A stretch of 7,684 nucleotides of DNA from an uncultured Collinsella sp. (GCA_902491055.1 CABUGI010000088.1:1-7684), one strand, 5' to 3'; shown: positions 1 through 6,224, numbered from the stretch's first letter. Numbers and translations are program-made. Notes: a model not told the origin generated them from the letters alone.

Positions 1-464
1 TCGGCCCCATCCTCATCGCCTTCATGGCCGGCGTTATCGCCTGCTCGGCAATCGGTAGCGTTTGGAGCCATGTCGAGCAGCAGCGTCAAGACGCCGCCAA
101 GGTCGAGATGTCTGTCGAGCAATCGCTCAGCCGCACGCGCTCGGTACATGTGTCGATCGAGGTCAAGGACGGCGCGATGTGGGACACCGCGCGTGGCGAC
201 AGCCAAATGCTCATCCACATCGTGGGGCGTACGCTCAAAGGGCAGACGATTGACGAGTATCAATACGTCAATTCCGCTGGTGACGGCATCGAGCTCAAGC
301 CCGGCGACTACGAGCTCACCGTCGACGAACCGCCCGTCGCCACCGACGGCACGCGCTTCCGCGCCTCAAAGCGCATGGTTCCCGTGAGCTTTAACTCGCA
401 GGCGCCCGATACGGTCGATAGCACTCCGCAGGGCGGGTTTGACCTTTACGCTATTGCTCAATAA
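1..464 (+). CDS. C-terminal part of a membrane-anchored protein of unknown function (5' end outside window)
   Basis: The frame is open from base 3 to the TAA at 462-464 and has no in-frame stop up to the window edge, so this is the 3' end of a longer gene. The first possible ATG is at 24, but the hydrophobic run starts before it (ILIAFMAGVIACSAIGSVW), so that ATG is probably internal. The visible 153 residues are one likely transmembrane helix, a polar, Gln/Glu-rich stretch (SHVEQQRQDAAKVEMSVEQS), then a beta-rich domain containing ELKPGDYELTV. That phrase resembles the end of small Ig-like or Cna-B-like extracellular domains, but the resemblance is weak. The hydrophobic segment followed by a polar beta-rich tail suggests a surface-exposed C-terminus. 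I do not recognise the family. The gap to the next gene is 79 bp with no clear terminator, so read-through into the epimerase gene is possible. Confidence 0.7.
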   Translation, partial: GPILIAFMAGVIACSAIGSVWSHVEQQRQDAAKVEMSVEQSLSRTRSVHVSIEVKDGAMWDTARGDSQMLIHIVGRTLKGQTIDEYQYVNSAGDGIELKPGDYELTVDEPPVATDGTRFRASKRMVPVSFNSQAPDTVDSTPQGGFDLYAIAQ

Positions 465-500
465 CTGCGCCTGTCGCTCAACCCCGCCGCCAAGAGTGGG

Positions 501-523
501 ACAATAGCCCTCGACACTATTGT
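501..523. promoter_or_regulatory. Short inverted repeat upstream of the epimerase gene (possible operator)
   Basis: ACAATAG (501-507) and CTATTGT (517-523) are perfect 7-bp inverted arms separated by 9 bp. The repeat sits just upstream of the ribosome binding site of the epimerase gene. It could be a repressor site or a small RNA hairpin. No convincing -35/-10 pair was found around it, and arms this short can arise by chance. Confidence 0.25.
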
Positions 524-543
524 TTACTTTTGGAGGAAGTAGC

Positions 544-1437
544 ATGTCTACCGTCACTACCATCAAGCGCGGCAGCCTCACCGCGGCCATCGATTCCATG
601 GGCGCCCAGCTCACGAGCCTTGCCCTCAACGGCAACGAGTATCTGTGGCAGGGCGACCCCGCCTTTTGGGGCAAGCATGCGCCCATCCTGTTCCCCATTG
701 TGGGCTCGCTGCGCAACAACACGGCGACGTCTGCGGCTGGCACCTGCGAGATGCCGCGCCACGGCCTCGCGCGCATCGTCGAGCACAAGCTGGTCGAGGT
801 TTCGGAGGACGGCTCCTCGGTAACGTACGAGATCACCGACACGCTCGAGTCGCTCAAGGCCTTTCCGTTCCACTTTAAGCTCAACATGACCTATGCCCTG
901 ACTGGTGACGCCACACTTACCCAGACCTTTGCCGTCACCAATACCGGCGACGTGGACCTGCCGTTCTCGGTGGGCGGCCACCCCGCATTTAACGTACCTG
1001 CTCCCGGTGCCGAGGACGAGGCGTTCGAGGATTACGAGCTGGCATTTACCGAGGCTTGGACCAACGAGGCCCCCATCATCACGCCCGATGGCCTCATGAC
1101 GTTCGAGGGTAGCTACAAGGCTCCCGATAACTCGGACGTGCTGCCCATCACGCACCGCAGCTTCGATAACGATGCCATCATGTTCACCGATACCCCGGGC
1201 TCCACGCTCACGCTGCGCGGCCGCAAGTCGGGCCACGGCGTCAAGATTGACTTTGAGGGCTTTAAGTACATCGGCGTGTGGTCTGCCGCCAACGACGCCC
1301 CGTTTGTGGCGCTCGAGCCCTGGACCGGTCACACCACCATGGACACAGAGGACGACGTCTTTGAGCACAAGGTCAACACCATTACGCTGGCGCCGGGCGA
1401 GACGGACGTCCGCAGCTTTAGCGTCACTTTGCTCTAG
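544..1437 (+). CDS. Aldose 1-epimerase family protein (galactose mutarotase-like)
   Basis: This 297-residue cytosolic protein belongs to the aldose 1-epimerase superfamily, which interconverts alpha and beta anomers of sugars or sugar phosphates on a beta-sandwich fold. The start at 544 is chosen because GGAGG lies at 532-536, 7 bases upstream; an in-frame TTG at 520 would include the ribosome site. Visible motifs, in order, are LWQGDPAFWGKHAPILFPIVG (34-54) with SLRN (Arg57), RHGLAR (72-77), GGHPAFN (144-150) with the probable catalytic His146, and LEPWTGH (257-263) with the probable catalytic base Glu258. The overall pattern matches the short LacX/YeaD-like branch rather than classical GalM, which is usually about 340 residues. 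The substrate could be a hexose, a hexose 6-phosphate or another sugar; sequence alone does not decide. No sugar pathway genes are in the window. The gene is followed by two stacked hairpins. Confidence 0.88.
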   Translation: MSTVTTIKRGSLTAAIDSMGAQLTSLALNGNEYLWQGDPAFWGKHAPILFPIVGSLRNNTATSAAGTCEMPRHGLARIVEHKLVEVSEDGSSVTYEITDTLESLKAFPFHFKLNMTYALTGDATLTQTFAVTNTGDVDLPFSVGGHPAFNVPAPGAEDEAFEDYELAFTEAWTNEAPIITPDGLMTFEGSYKAPDNSDVLPITHRSFDNDAIMFTDTPGSTLTLRGRKSGHGVKIDFEGFKYIGVWSAANDAPFVALEPWTGHTTMDTEDDVFEHKVNTITLAPGETDVRSFSVTLL

Positions 1438-1442
1438 AGGTT

Positions 1443-1464
1443 CCGCCGTTCTGACGAACGGCGG
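1443..1464 (+). repeat. Gene-specific hairpin after the epimerase stop codon
   Basis: A perfect 9-bp stem (CCGCCGTTC at 1443-1451, GAACGGCGG at 1456-1464) closes a TGAC tetraloop, 5 bases after the stop codon. No T-tract follows, so alone it is not a standard intrinsic terminator. It stands 6 bp before the 86-bp element. A hairpin of unrelated sequence stands in the equivalent place after prfA (7413-7442). Confidence 0.7.
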
Positions 1465-1470
1465 GCCGGT

Positions 1471-1556
1471 CGACGCTGCGCGCCATCCAGAGCGACAATT
1501 TGTCATTCAAAAGGCAAGGCATGACCAGAAGGTCTATGCCTTGCCTTTTTCATGCC
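1471..1556 (+). repeat. 86-bp intergenic repeat element, copy 1
   Basis: This stretch matches 7446-7531 at 84 of 86 positions. The only differences are AT at 1485-1486 against GC at 7460-7461. It begins with CGACGCTGCGCGCC, contains the small palindrome GACAATTTGTC (1494-1504), and ends with a long terminator hairpin and CATGCC. Identity stops sharply at both ends, leaving only one extra matching base on the 5' side. It contains no plausible ORF. It lies downstream of a gene in both places, which suggests a mobile or recombination-maintained 3' element rather than a duplicated gene end. Confidence 0.9.
1509..1550 (+). terminator. Intrinsic terminator inside 86-bp element copy 1
   Basis: A 14-bp stem (AAAAGGCAAGGCAT at 1509-1522, ATGCCTTGCCTTTT at 1536-1549) is extended by GACC/GGTC around an AGAA tetraloop, with one bulged T at 1535. 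A run of five T's (1546-1550) closes it. The A-rich left arm also makes it usable on the opposite strand. It would end transcription of the epimerase gene. Confidence 0.85.
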
Positions 1557-1612
1557 TAGTCGTTGGGGACGTTCTTGTTTGACTAGTCGTTTAAGAACGT
1601 CCCCAACGACTA
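1557..1612. repeat. Long palindrome with 20-bp perfect arms, GGGGACGTTC type (REP-like)
   Basis: The left arm (1557-1576) and right arm (1593-1612) are perfect reverse complements over 20 bp, separated by 16 bp. The left arm contains TTGGGGACGTTC (1563-1574), repeated exactly at 7621-7632. The 16-bp loop contains the palindrome GACTAGTC (1581-1588) and a direct copy of CTAGTCGTT (1556-1564 and 1583-1591), so the right arm can pair with either copy. The element starts directly after the 86-bp repeat. Its shape fits a repetitive extragenic palindrome, and such elements are often moved by IS200-like tyrosine transposases. No transposase gene is visible here. Confidence 0.75.
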
Positions 1613-1630
1613 CCAATCGTTTTCAGTTCG

Positions 1631-1659
1631 TTAATTTGTATATATGCATCTTATATATG
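1631..1659 (+). promoter_or_regulatory. Weak candidate promoter for the ABC transporter operon
   Basis: TTAATT (1631-1636) and TATATG (1654-1659) are separated by 17 bp and give a poor-to-fair match to the -35 and -10 consensus. The stretch is the most A/T-rich part of the window, as expected for a promoter. The -10 element falls inside the second unit of the 13-bp tandem repeat. Other placements in this A/T-rich stretch are possible. Confidence 0.25.
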
Positions 1660-1664
1660 CATCT
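1639..1664. promoter_or_regulatory. Perfect 13-bp tandem repeat, candidate operator
   Basis: TATATATGCATCT occurs twice back to back (1639-1651 and 1652-1664). Each unit contains the palindrome ATGCAT, and the preceding bases make TGTATATATGCA (1637-1648), a near-palindrome. The start of the transporter operon is 68 bp further on. Two adjacent identical sites at about one helical turn plus 2-3 bp suit cooperative binding of a regulator. An ArgR-type arginine regulator is one possibility, because its boxes are A/T-rich near-palindromes often found in tandem, but this is a guess. Confidence 0.45.
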
Positions 1665-1731
1665 GCTGGAAGTGACGCTGAGCGGTATCCTGTTAAGACG
1701 TTAGCGTACGATTCAACAGGGAAGGCAGATT

Positions 1732-2658
1732 ATGCATTCTCCCCAACAGTGCGATGCGCAGCGCCAGCCGGTATGCAGCCGTCGCATCTTTTTGGGTAGC
1801 GCTCTCGCTGCGAGCGCTTCCGTCGTCGCCGGCGCGCTCGCCGGCTGTCAGCGCCCGTCCACGCTCAAGGTGGTTCAGCCCACGACGGGCGGCGGTCGCG
1901 ACGACCTGTCCGATTCCGTGATCGGCAAGGATAAGATCCGCATCGGCATGGAGGCGGCCTACGCCCCGTACAACTGGCAGGTTTCCGAAGCCAGTGAGTA
2001 CACCATCCCCATCGACAACGTGCAGGGCGCCTATGCCGATGGCTACGACGTGCAGATCGCCAAGATCGTCTGCAAGGCCCTCGGTGGCGAGCCCGTTGCC
2101 GTCAAGCAGAGCTTCTCGGGCCTTATCGACTCGCTCAACAACGGCCAGATCGACCTCATCATCGCCGGCATGAGCGCCACGCCCGAGCGCGAGGAGTCCG
2201 TCGGCTTCTCCGACCCGTACTTCATTGGCTACTTTGGCCTGTTTGTAAAAGAGGGTTCCCCCTACCAAAACGCCACCAAGCTCAGCGACTTCAGTGGTGC
2301 CACGGTGCTCGGCCAAAAGGACACCATGCTCGATACCGTCATCGACGAGATCCCGGGCGTTGTGCACAAGAACCCGGTCGATTCGGTCCCCACGGTGTTC
2401 TCGAATCTGCTGCAGGGCACGTGCGACGCCGTGACCTACAACACCGAGAACGAGAAGGGCTATATGGCCCAAAATCCGGGCATTGTCCCTATTCATTTTG
2501 CCGAGGGCGAGGGCTTTAAGCAGGAGGTCGCGGCAAACGTCGGCTGCCGCAAGGGCTCGGATAAGCTGCTTAAGCTCATCGACAAGACACTCAAGGGCAT
2601 TAGCCAAGAGGAGCGCGACCAAATGTGGGACGCGTGCCTCGATCGTCAGCCGGCATAG
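1732..2658 (+). CDS. Amino acid ABC transporter substrate-binding lipoprotein (SBP family 3), Tat-type signal
   Basis: This 308-residue extracytoplasmic lipoprotein should capture a polar amino acid and pass it to the permease encoded next. The start at 1732 follows AGGGAAGG (1718-1725). The N-terminus has a twin-arginine motif SRRIFLG (16-22), a hydrophobic segment and a lipobox LAGC with Cys39 as the probable lipidation site, so export through the Tat pathway is likely. The mature part matches family-3 solute-binding proteins: KIRIGMEAAYAPYNW (68-82), GYDVQIAKIVCKALG (104-118), FSGLIDSLNNGQIDLIIAGMS (128-148) and TPEREESVGFSDPYF (150-164). In that family the Arg of the last motif (Arg153) usually binds the substrate carboxylate. 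At the place where many relatives have the Asp that binds the alpha-amino group, this protein reads DAVTYNTEN, with Asn237. Substrate is not predictable; arginine, lysine, glutamine, cystine or a modified amino acid are all open. It lies 9 bp before the permease gene. Confidence 0.9.
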   Translation: MHSPQQCDAQRQPVCSRRIFLGSALAASASVVAGALAGCQRPSTLKVVQPTTGGGRDDLSDSVIGKDKIRIGMEAAYAPYNWQVSEASEYTIPIDNVQGAYADGYDVQIAKIVCKALGGEPVAVKQSFSGLIDSLNNGQIDLIIAGMSATPEREESVGFSDPYFIGYFGLFVKEGSPYQNATKLSDFSGATVLGQKDTMLDTVIDEIPGVVHKNPVDSVPTVFSNLLQGTCDAVTYNTENEKGYMAQNPGIVPIHFAEGEGFKQEVAANVGCRKGSDKLLKLIDKTLKGISQEERDQMWDACLDRQPA

Positions 2659-2667
2659 GGAGGCAGC

Positions 2668-3816
2668 ATGAAAACCATTAATCGCCTGGCCTCCTTTATC
2701 AAGGCCGACCACCGTTATGTATACCTGGGCACGAGCGTTATCGCGGCGCTCGGCCTGGCGTTTAGCCAGCGCAACCCCACGCCGCTGAGCTTCTTGGCCC
2801 CCACGGGCGTGTTCCAAGATTGCCTTTGGGCGATTCTTTGGGCCTGGCTCGTCGTGTCGGCGGCGGCGCTGGTCACCAAGCTCATGCACTGGAACGACTA
2901 TCGCGAAACGTCGCCGTTCGCCTCCGAGCGTTGCCGCCGTGGCGCACGCCTGGGCAGCTACGTCGTGGTCGCCATCGCGGCGATCTTTTTCGTGGACCGC
3001 TGCGTCATGTCATTTATCGACCTGGTACAGGTGAGCATTGTCTCGGATTCCAACCCCAGCGACTTTTTGTCGAGCCTGGTCTACATGACCTACAAGAGCG
3101 GGGACTTCTTTATCCGCGGTATCGAGATCACCATCGCGCTTGCCACCTTCGGCACTGTCATCGCATTCTTCCTGGCACTGCTCTTTGTGTTCCTGCGTAT
3201 TCAGACCTTCGATCGCGTGGACAACGACCTGGTGCGCTTCTTTAAGAGTATCGGCCGCGGCTTTGCGACCGTCTACTCCACCATCGTACGCGGCACGCCC
3301 ATGATGGTGCAGGGCCTGCTCATCTACTACGCGGGCTTTACCGTTCTGCGCGGCATGGGCTTCGAGACGGCGCAGGCCAACCAGATCTGGAGCACCTTTA
3401 CCGCGGGTCTTGTCACCATTTCGCTCAACTCCACCGCCTATATGATGGAGGTCCTGCGCGGCGGTATCGAGTCCATCGATCCCGGCCAGGCCGAGGCGGC
3501 GCGCTCGCTGGGTCTGTCGCAGTGGCAGGCCATGCGCAAGGTCGTGTTCCCCCAGGGCATTAAAAACGCGATTCCGGCGCTCACCAACGAGCTCATCATC
3601 AACATCAAGGATTCGTCGGTGCTTTCGGTCATCGGCGTGTTCGACCTCATGTACGCCACCACCACCGTCGCCGGCGTGTACTACCGCCAGATGGAGGTCT
3701 ACTGCGTGGCGCTCGTGGTCTACCTGATCCTGACGCTCGTGGCGAGCCGCCTGCTCGAAGCCTTTGGCAAAAAACTCGGCGCCGAGGCCCCGGCAACGCT
3801 GCCCAGCTCCAACTAG
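2668..3816 (+). CDS. Amino acid ABC transporter permease (HisM/GlnP type) with an extended N-terminus
   Basis: This 382-residue inner-membrane protein forms the translocation pore of the importer. The start at 2668 has GGGAGG 4 bases upstream and follows the binding-protein gene by 9 bp, so the two are one operon. The C-terminal part, from about residue 147, is a standard permease domain: a first helix near 150-177, VRGTPMMVQGLLIYYAG (207-223), and the cytoplasmic coupling loop around EAARSLGLSQWQAMRKVVFPQ (276-296), whose EAA and downstream Gly282 contact the ATPase. About 145 residues precede it, with three further hydrophobic segments near 17-32, 51-71 and 95-115. Typical members are roughly 215-240 residues, so this is a long variant. 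Only one permease gene is present, so the pore is probably a homodimer. Confidence 0.9.
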   Translation: MKTINRLASFIKADHRYVYLGTSVIAALGLAFSQRNPTPLSFLAPTGVFQDCLWAILWAWLVVSAAALVTKLMHWNDYRETSPFASERCRRGARLGSYVVVAIAAIFFVDRCVMSFIDLVQVSIVSDSNPSDFLSSLVYMTYKSGDFFIRGIEITIALATFGTVIAFFLALLFVFLRIQTFDRVDNDLVRFFKSIGRGFATVYSTIVRGTPMMVQGLLIYYAGFTVLRGMGFETAQANQIWSTFTAGLVTISLNSTAYMMEVLRGGIESIDPGQAEAARSLGLSQWQAMRKVVFPQGIKNAIPALTNELIINIKDSSVLSVIGVFDLMYATTTVAGVYYRQMEVYCVALVVYLILTLVASRLLEAFGKKLGAEAPATLPSSN

Positions 3817-3838
3817 GCTCAAGACGAGGAGAATCATC

Positions 3839-4624
3839 ATGGCAGATACCGCCACTACCGGCGTTGCGGCCGCCGCACAAACTAAAGAGCCGCTCATCCG
3901 CGTCGAGGGCCTGCGCAAGAGCTTCGGCTCGCTCGAGGTGCTCAAGGGCGTTGACCTGTCCGTTAACCCCGGCGAGGTCGTCACCATTATCGGCGCCTCG
4001 GGCTCGGGCAAGTCGACCTTCCTGCGTTGCCTCAACCTGCTCGAGACTCCGGACACGGGTCACATCTGGTTCCACGGCCAGGATCTCACGGCCGAGCGCT
4101 GCAACATCAACAAGCTGCGCGAGGACATCGGCATGGTGTTCCAGGGCTTCAACCTGTTCAACAACATGGATGTGCTCGACAACTGCACGCTCGCGCCCGT
4201 CACGCTCAAAAAGATGGGCAAAGATCAGGCCGAACAGGTCGCGATGGAGCATCTGGCGAGCGTGGGACTCGAAAAATTCGCCCATGCCGCGGTTGGTCGC
4301 CTGTCCGGTGGCCAAAAGCAGCGCGTTGCCATCGCCCGCGCCCTGTGCATGAACCCGCAGATCATGCTGTTTGACGAGCCTACCTCTGCGCTCGATCCCG
4401 AGATCGTGGGCGAGGTGCTCGACGTTATGCGCAAGCTCGCCGCCGACGGCATGACCATGGTCGTCGTTACCCACGAGATGGCCTTCGCGCGTACCGTGTC
4501 CGACCGCGTGGTCTTTATGGACCAGGGCGTGGTGCTCGAGGACGCCGCGCCGGCTGAGCTCTTTGGCAATCCTAAGCACCAGCGCACCCGCGAGTTCCTC
4601 TCGCGTTATCTCAACGACAAATAA
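3839..4624 (+). CDS. Amino acid ABC transporter ATP-binding protein (GlnQ/HisP type)
   Basis: This 261-residue cytoplasmic ATPase powers the importer. The ATG at 3839 is chosen for its GAGGAG (3826-3831) at 7 bases spacing; an in-frame alternative start at 3764 would lie inside the permease gene and is unlikely. All ABC motifs are intact: Walker A GASGSGKST (52-60), Q-loop Gln102 in VFQGFNLFNNM, signature LSGGQ (155-159), Walker B IMLFDE (175-180), D-loop SALD (183-186) and H-loop His212. The wording around them (VFQGFNLF, DEPTSALDPEIVGEVL, VVTHEMAFAR) is characteristic of polar amino acid uptake ATPases. The first 18 residues are an Ala/Thr-rich tail before the conserved domain. The gene begins 22 bp after the permease stop and ends 8 bp before a terminator hairpin, so it is the last gene of the operon core. 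Confidence 0.94.
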   Translation: MADTATTGVAAAAQTKEPLIRVEGLRKSFGSLEVLKGVDLSVNPGEVVTIIGASGSGKSTFLRCLNLLETPDTGHIWFHGQDLTAERCNINKLREDIGMVFQGFNLFNNMDVLDNCTLAPVTLKKMGKDQAEQVAMEHLASVGLEKFAHAAVGRLSGGQKQRVAIARALCMNPQIMLFDEPTSALDPEIVGEVLDVMRKLAADGMTMVVVTHEMAFARTVSDRVVFMDQGVVLEDAAPAELFGNPKHQRTREFLSRYLNDK

Positions 4625-4632
4625 TGCAAGCG

Positions 4633-4671
4633 AACGTGGCAAAGGGACCGCCTCTTTGCCACGTTGTTTTT
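4633..4671 (+). terminator. Intrinsic terminator after the transporter operon
   Basis: A perfect 12-bp stem (AACGTGGCAAAG at 4633-4644, CTTTGCCACGTT at 4654-4665) with a 9-base loop is followed by GTTTTT (4666-4671). The hairpin starts 8 bp after the ATPase stop codon. Its T-tract runs straight into the GGAGG (4672-4676) that serves the downstream M20 gene, so the terminator and the translation signal are fused. Confidence 0.85.
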
Positions 4672-4681
4672 GGAGGAAGGC

Positions 4682-6097
4682 ATGGCCGAGGTTTGGCGCT
4701 TCTTTGCGCACGAGGATGATTTTGCCGATATCGACGAGGTCGGCGCGTGCGAGCGCCTGGGCCGCGTGCTGTCGTTTCCGACGATTTCGAGCATGGATGC
4801 CCAGACGGTGGACTGGCAGGCGTTTGCCGACCTGCGCGCCTATATGCAGCAGGCCTGGCCGCGCGTGTTTGCGGCGGGCGAGGTCGAGCTCATCGACCAT
4901 TCGCTGCTCGTGACGCTTGCCGGCATCGACCCCGCCCTCAAGCCGGTCATGCTCATGGGCCACATGGACGTGGTTCCCGTGGTGCCGGGCACCGAGACAG
5001 ACTGGACGCACAATCCCTTTAGCGGGCACGTGGACGACACCTATATTTGGGGTCGCGGCGCCATCGATATGAAAGACCAGGTCGCAGGCATCCTGGAGGC
5101 CGTTGAGTATGCGCTGGCGCACGGCTGGCAACACGAACGAACCCTGCTGCTGGCCTTTGGCCAGGATGAGGAGACCACGCAGTGCGGCGCGGGTGCCATT
5201 GGCCGCGTGCTCGAGGAGCGTGGCATTGAGCTTGAGTACCTGATCGACGAGGGCGACTACCGTATTGTTTCGGCTGCCGAGTACAGCGCGGGCGAGGGCT
5301 GGCTCATGCACGCCGACCTTGCGGAGAAGGGCTATGCCGATATCGTGCTCAAGACGAAGAGTGAAGGCGGGCATTCGTCTAACCCCTACGGCGGCACATC
5401 GCTCGAGATGCTCAGTCGTGCCATCACCGCAATCTGCGATATCGAGTGGCCGACGCGCGTGACCGACCTGCTTGCCGCGCAGCTCGTCGAGCTGGGGCTC
5501 TATACCGCCGATGAAATTGCCGCCAACGGGGATGCCATTGTCCGCGATTGCCTCGCCAGCAAAAAGCTCTATCCGCTGGTGACGACCACCTGCGCGCCCA
5601 CGCAGATCGAGGGTGGCAGCACCGGCGCCAACGTAATGCCGCAGGATATGTGGGCCAATATCAACTTCCGCATGCTCGAGGGCACGGGCGTGGCCGATGT
5701 CGCTACTCGCTGCCGCGAGGCCGTTGCCGCGGCGGGCCTTGCCGGTCGTGTCGAAGTGGAGTTGGGCCCCGGCAGCTCCGAACCCTCGCCGTCCCCGCGC
5801 ATCGGTGGACCGGGACTCGAGGCCGTTCGCGCCATTGCCGCCCGCTATTTCCGTGATCCAAAGGGGACGGAGGAAAACGGATCATTCGAGCCAGTGGCAA
5901 TTGTGCCCTCGACCGTGATCGGTGCGACCGACGCTGCCAACTACCAGCACATTTGCCCTGAGTGCATTCGCTTCTCGGCCTTTGTGGTTGATGACGACGA
6001 GTGCGATCGCGGTGTCCACGGCACCAACGAGCGCATCACCCGCCGCGCCTACCTCCAGGGCATCCGCTTCCTCGTCGCTTTACTCCAAACGCTCTAG
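4682..6097 (+). CDS. M20-family zinc metallopeptidase (carboxypeptidase S / PM20D1-like dipeptidase or N-acyl amino acid hydrolase)
   Basis: This 471-residue, probably cytoplasmic enzyme has no signal peptide. The ATG at 4682 is used because GGAGG lies 5 bases upstream; the in-frame TTG at 4664 lies inside the terminator stem. The two-metal site of M20 peptidases is visible: GHMD (His94, Asp96), GRGAIDMK (Asp129 bridging both metals), DEE (catalytic Glu163, metal-binding Glu164), LIDEGDY (Asp189/Glu190 region) and HGTNER (His447). EGGHSSNPYGG (228-238) opens the dimerisation lid domain. The spacing and phrases WTHNPFSGHVDDTYIWGRGA and IDEG place it nearer carboxypeptidase S/PM20D1 relatives than DapE or ArgE. 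It may release an amino acid from a peptide or N-acyl amino acid, which fits an amino acid importer upstream. An apparent 10-12 residue insertion near 394-404 coincides with a palindromic DNA element (5854-5884). The exact substrate is unknown. Confidence 0.85.
   Translation: MAEVWRFFAHEDDFADIDEVGACERLGRVLSFPTISSMDAQTVDWQAFADLRAYMQQAWPRVFAAGEVELIDHSLLVTLAGIDPALKPVMLMGHMDVVPVVPGTETDWTHNPFSGHVDDTYIWGRGAIDMKDQVAGILEAVEYALAHGWQHERTLLLAFGQDEETTQCGAGAIGRVLEERGIELEYLIDEGDYRIVSAAEYSAGEGWLMHADLAEKGYADIVLKTKSEGGHSSNPYGGTSLEMLSRAITAICDIEWPTRVTDLLAAQLVELGLYTADEIAANGDAIVRDCLASKKLYPLVTTTCAPTQIEGGSTGANVMPQDMWANINFRMLEGTGVADVATRCREAVAAAGLAGRVEVELGPGSSEPSPSPRIGGPGLEAVRAIAARYFRDPKGTEENGSFEPVAIVPSTVIGATDAANYQHICPECIRFSAFVVDDDECDRGVHGTNERITRRAYLQGIRFLVALLQTL
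5854..5884. repeat. GGGGAC-containing inverted repeat inside the M20 reading frame
   Basis: TGATCC (5854-5859) and GGATCA (5879-5884) are perfect inverted arms flanking a 19-base purine-rich core with GGGGACGGAGG. The core shares GGGGACG with the intergenic elements at 1557-1612 and 7621-7637. It is translated in frame as part of RDPKGTEENGS (391-401), just before the conserved VPSTVIGATD region. It could be a palindromic repeat inserted into the gene, or chance; only one copy is in the window. Confidence 0.4.
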
Positions 6098-6112
6098 CCA
6101 AAAAGCAAGCCC

Positions 6113-6145
6113 TTGGTGCAATGGAGTCAGGTTTGTTTGCACCAA
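6113..6145 (+). repeat. 9-bp inverted repeat after the M20 gene (hairpin)
   Basis: TTGGTGCAA (6113-6121) and TTGCACCAA (6137-6145) are perfect inverted arms with a 15-base loop, starting 15 bp after the M20 stop codon. It could end M20 transcription, but only a weak T-containing stretch (TCATTCC) follows, so it is not a good intrinsic terminator. It may instead be a regulatory hairpin or a protein-binding site upstream of prfA. Confidence 0.45.
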
Positions 6146-6191
6146 TCATTCCGTGCGGGTTATATGCAGGTTTGCCTGCGCACGCTATCAT

Positions 6192-6224
6192 GTATGGGTT
6201 AGACCGCAATTATGTACCCCATAC
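6192..6224. promoter_or_regulatory. Inverted repeat in the prfA leader (possible operator or RNA stem)
   Basis: GTATGGG (6192-6198) and CCCATAC (6218-6224) are perfect inverted arms with a 19-base interval; an extra pair forms if one C is bulged. The rest of the 6098-6345 gap has reduced GC but no convincing -35/-10 pair, no tRNA and no T-box features that I can see. A weak -35-like TTTGCC (6171-6176) and -10-like TATGGG (6193-6198), 16 bp apart, overlap the left arm. Confidence 0.3.

Noticed and set aside
1438..1731. CRISPR array or tRNA/riboswitch in the repeat-rich gap
   Set aside because: The repeats are one long palindrome, one dispersed element and one short tandem pair. There are no regularly spaced spacers, no T-arm motif of a tRNA and no riboswitch core that I can identify.
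4664..4681. TTG start for the M20 peptidase at 4664
   Set aside because: It lies in the terminator stem and upstream of the GGAGG at 4672-4676, which is well placed for the ATG at 4682.
3647..5374. A 575-codon open frame on the minus strand, and other long minus-strand frames (517-1506, 1693-2889, 3010-4056, 6301-7497)
   Set aside because: They lie opposite well-supported plus-strand genes with intact family motifs, and their composition is that of a high-GC antisense shadow, with no ribosome site or recognisable domain.
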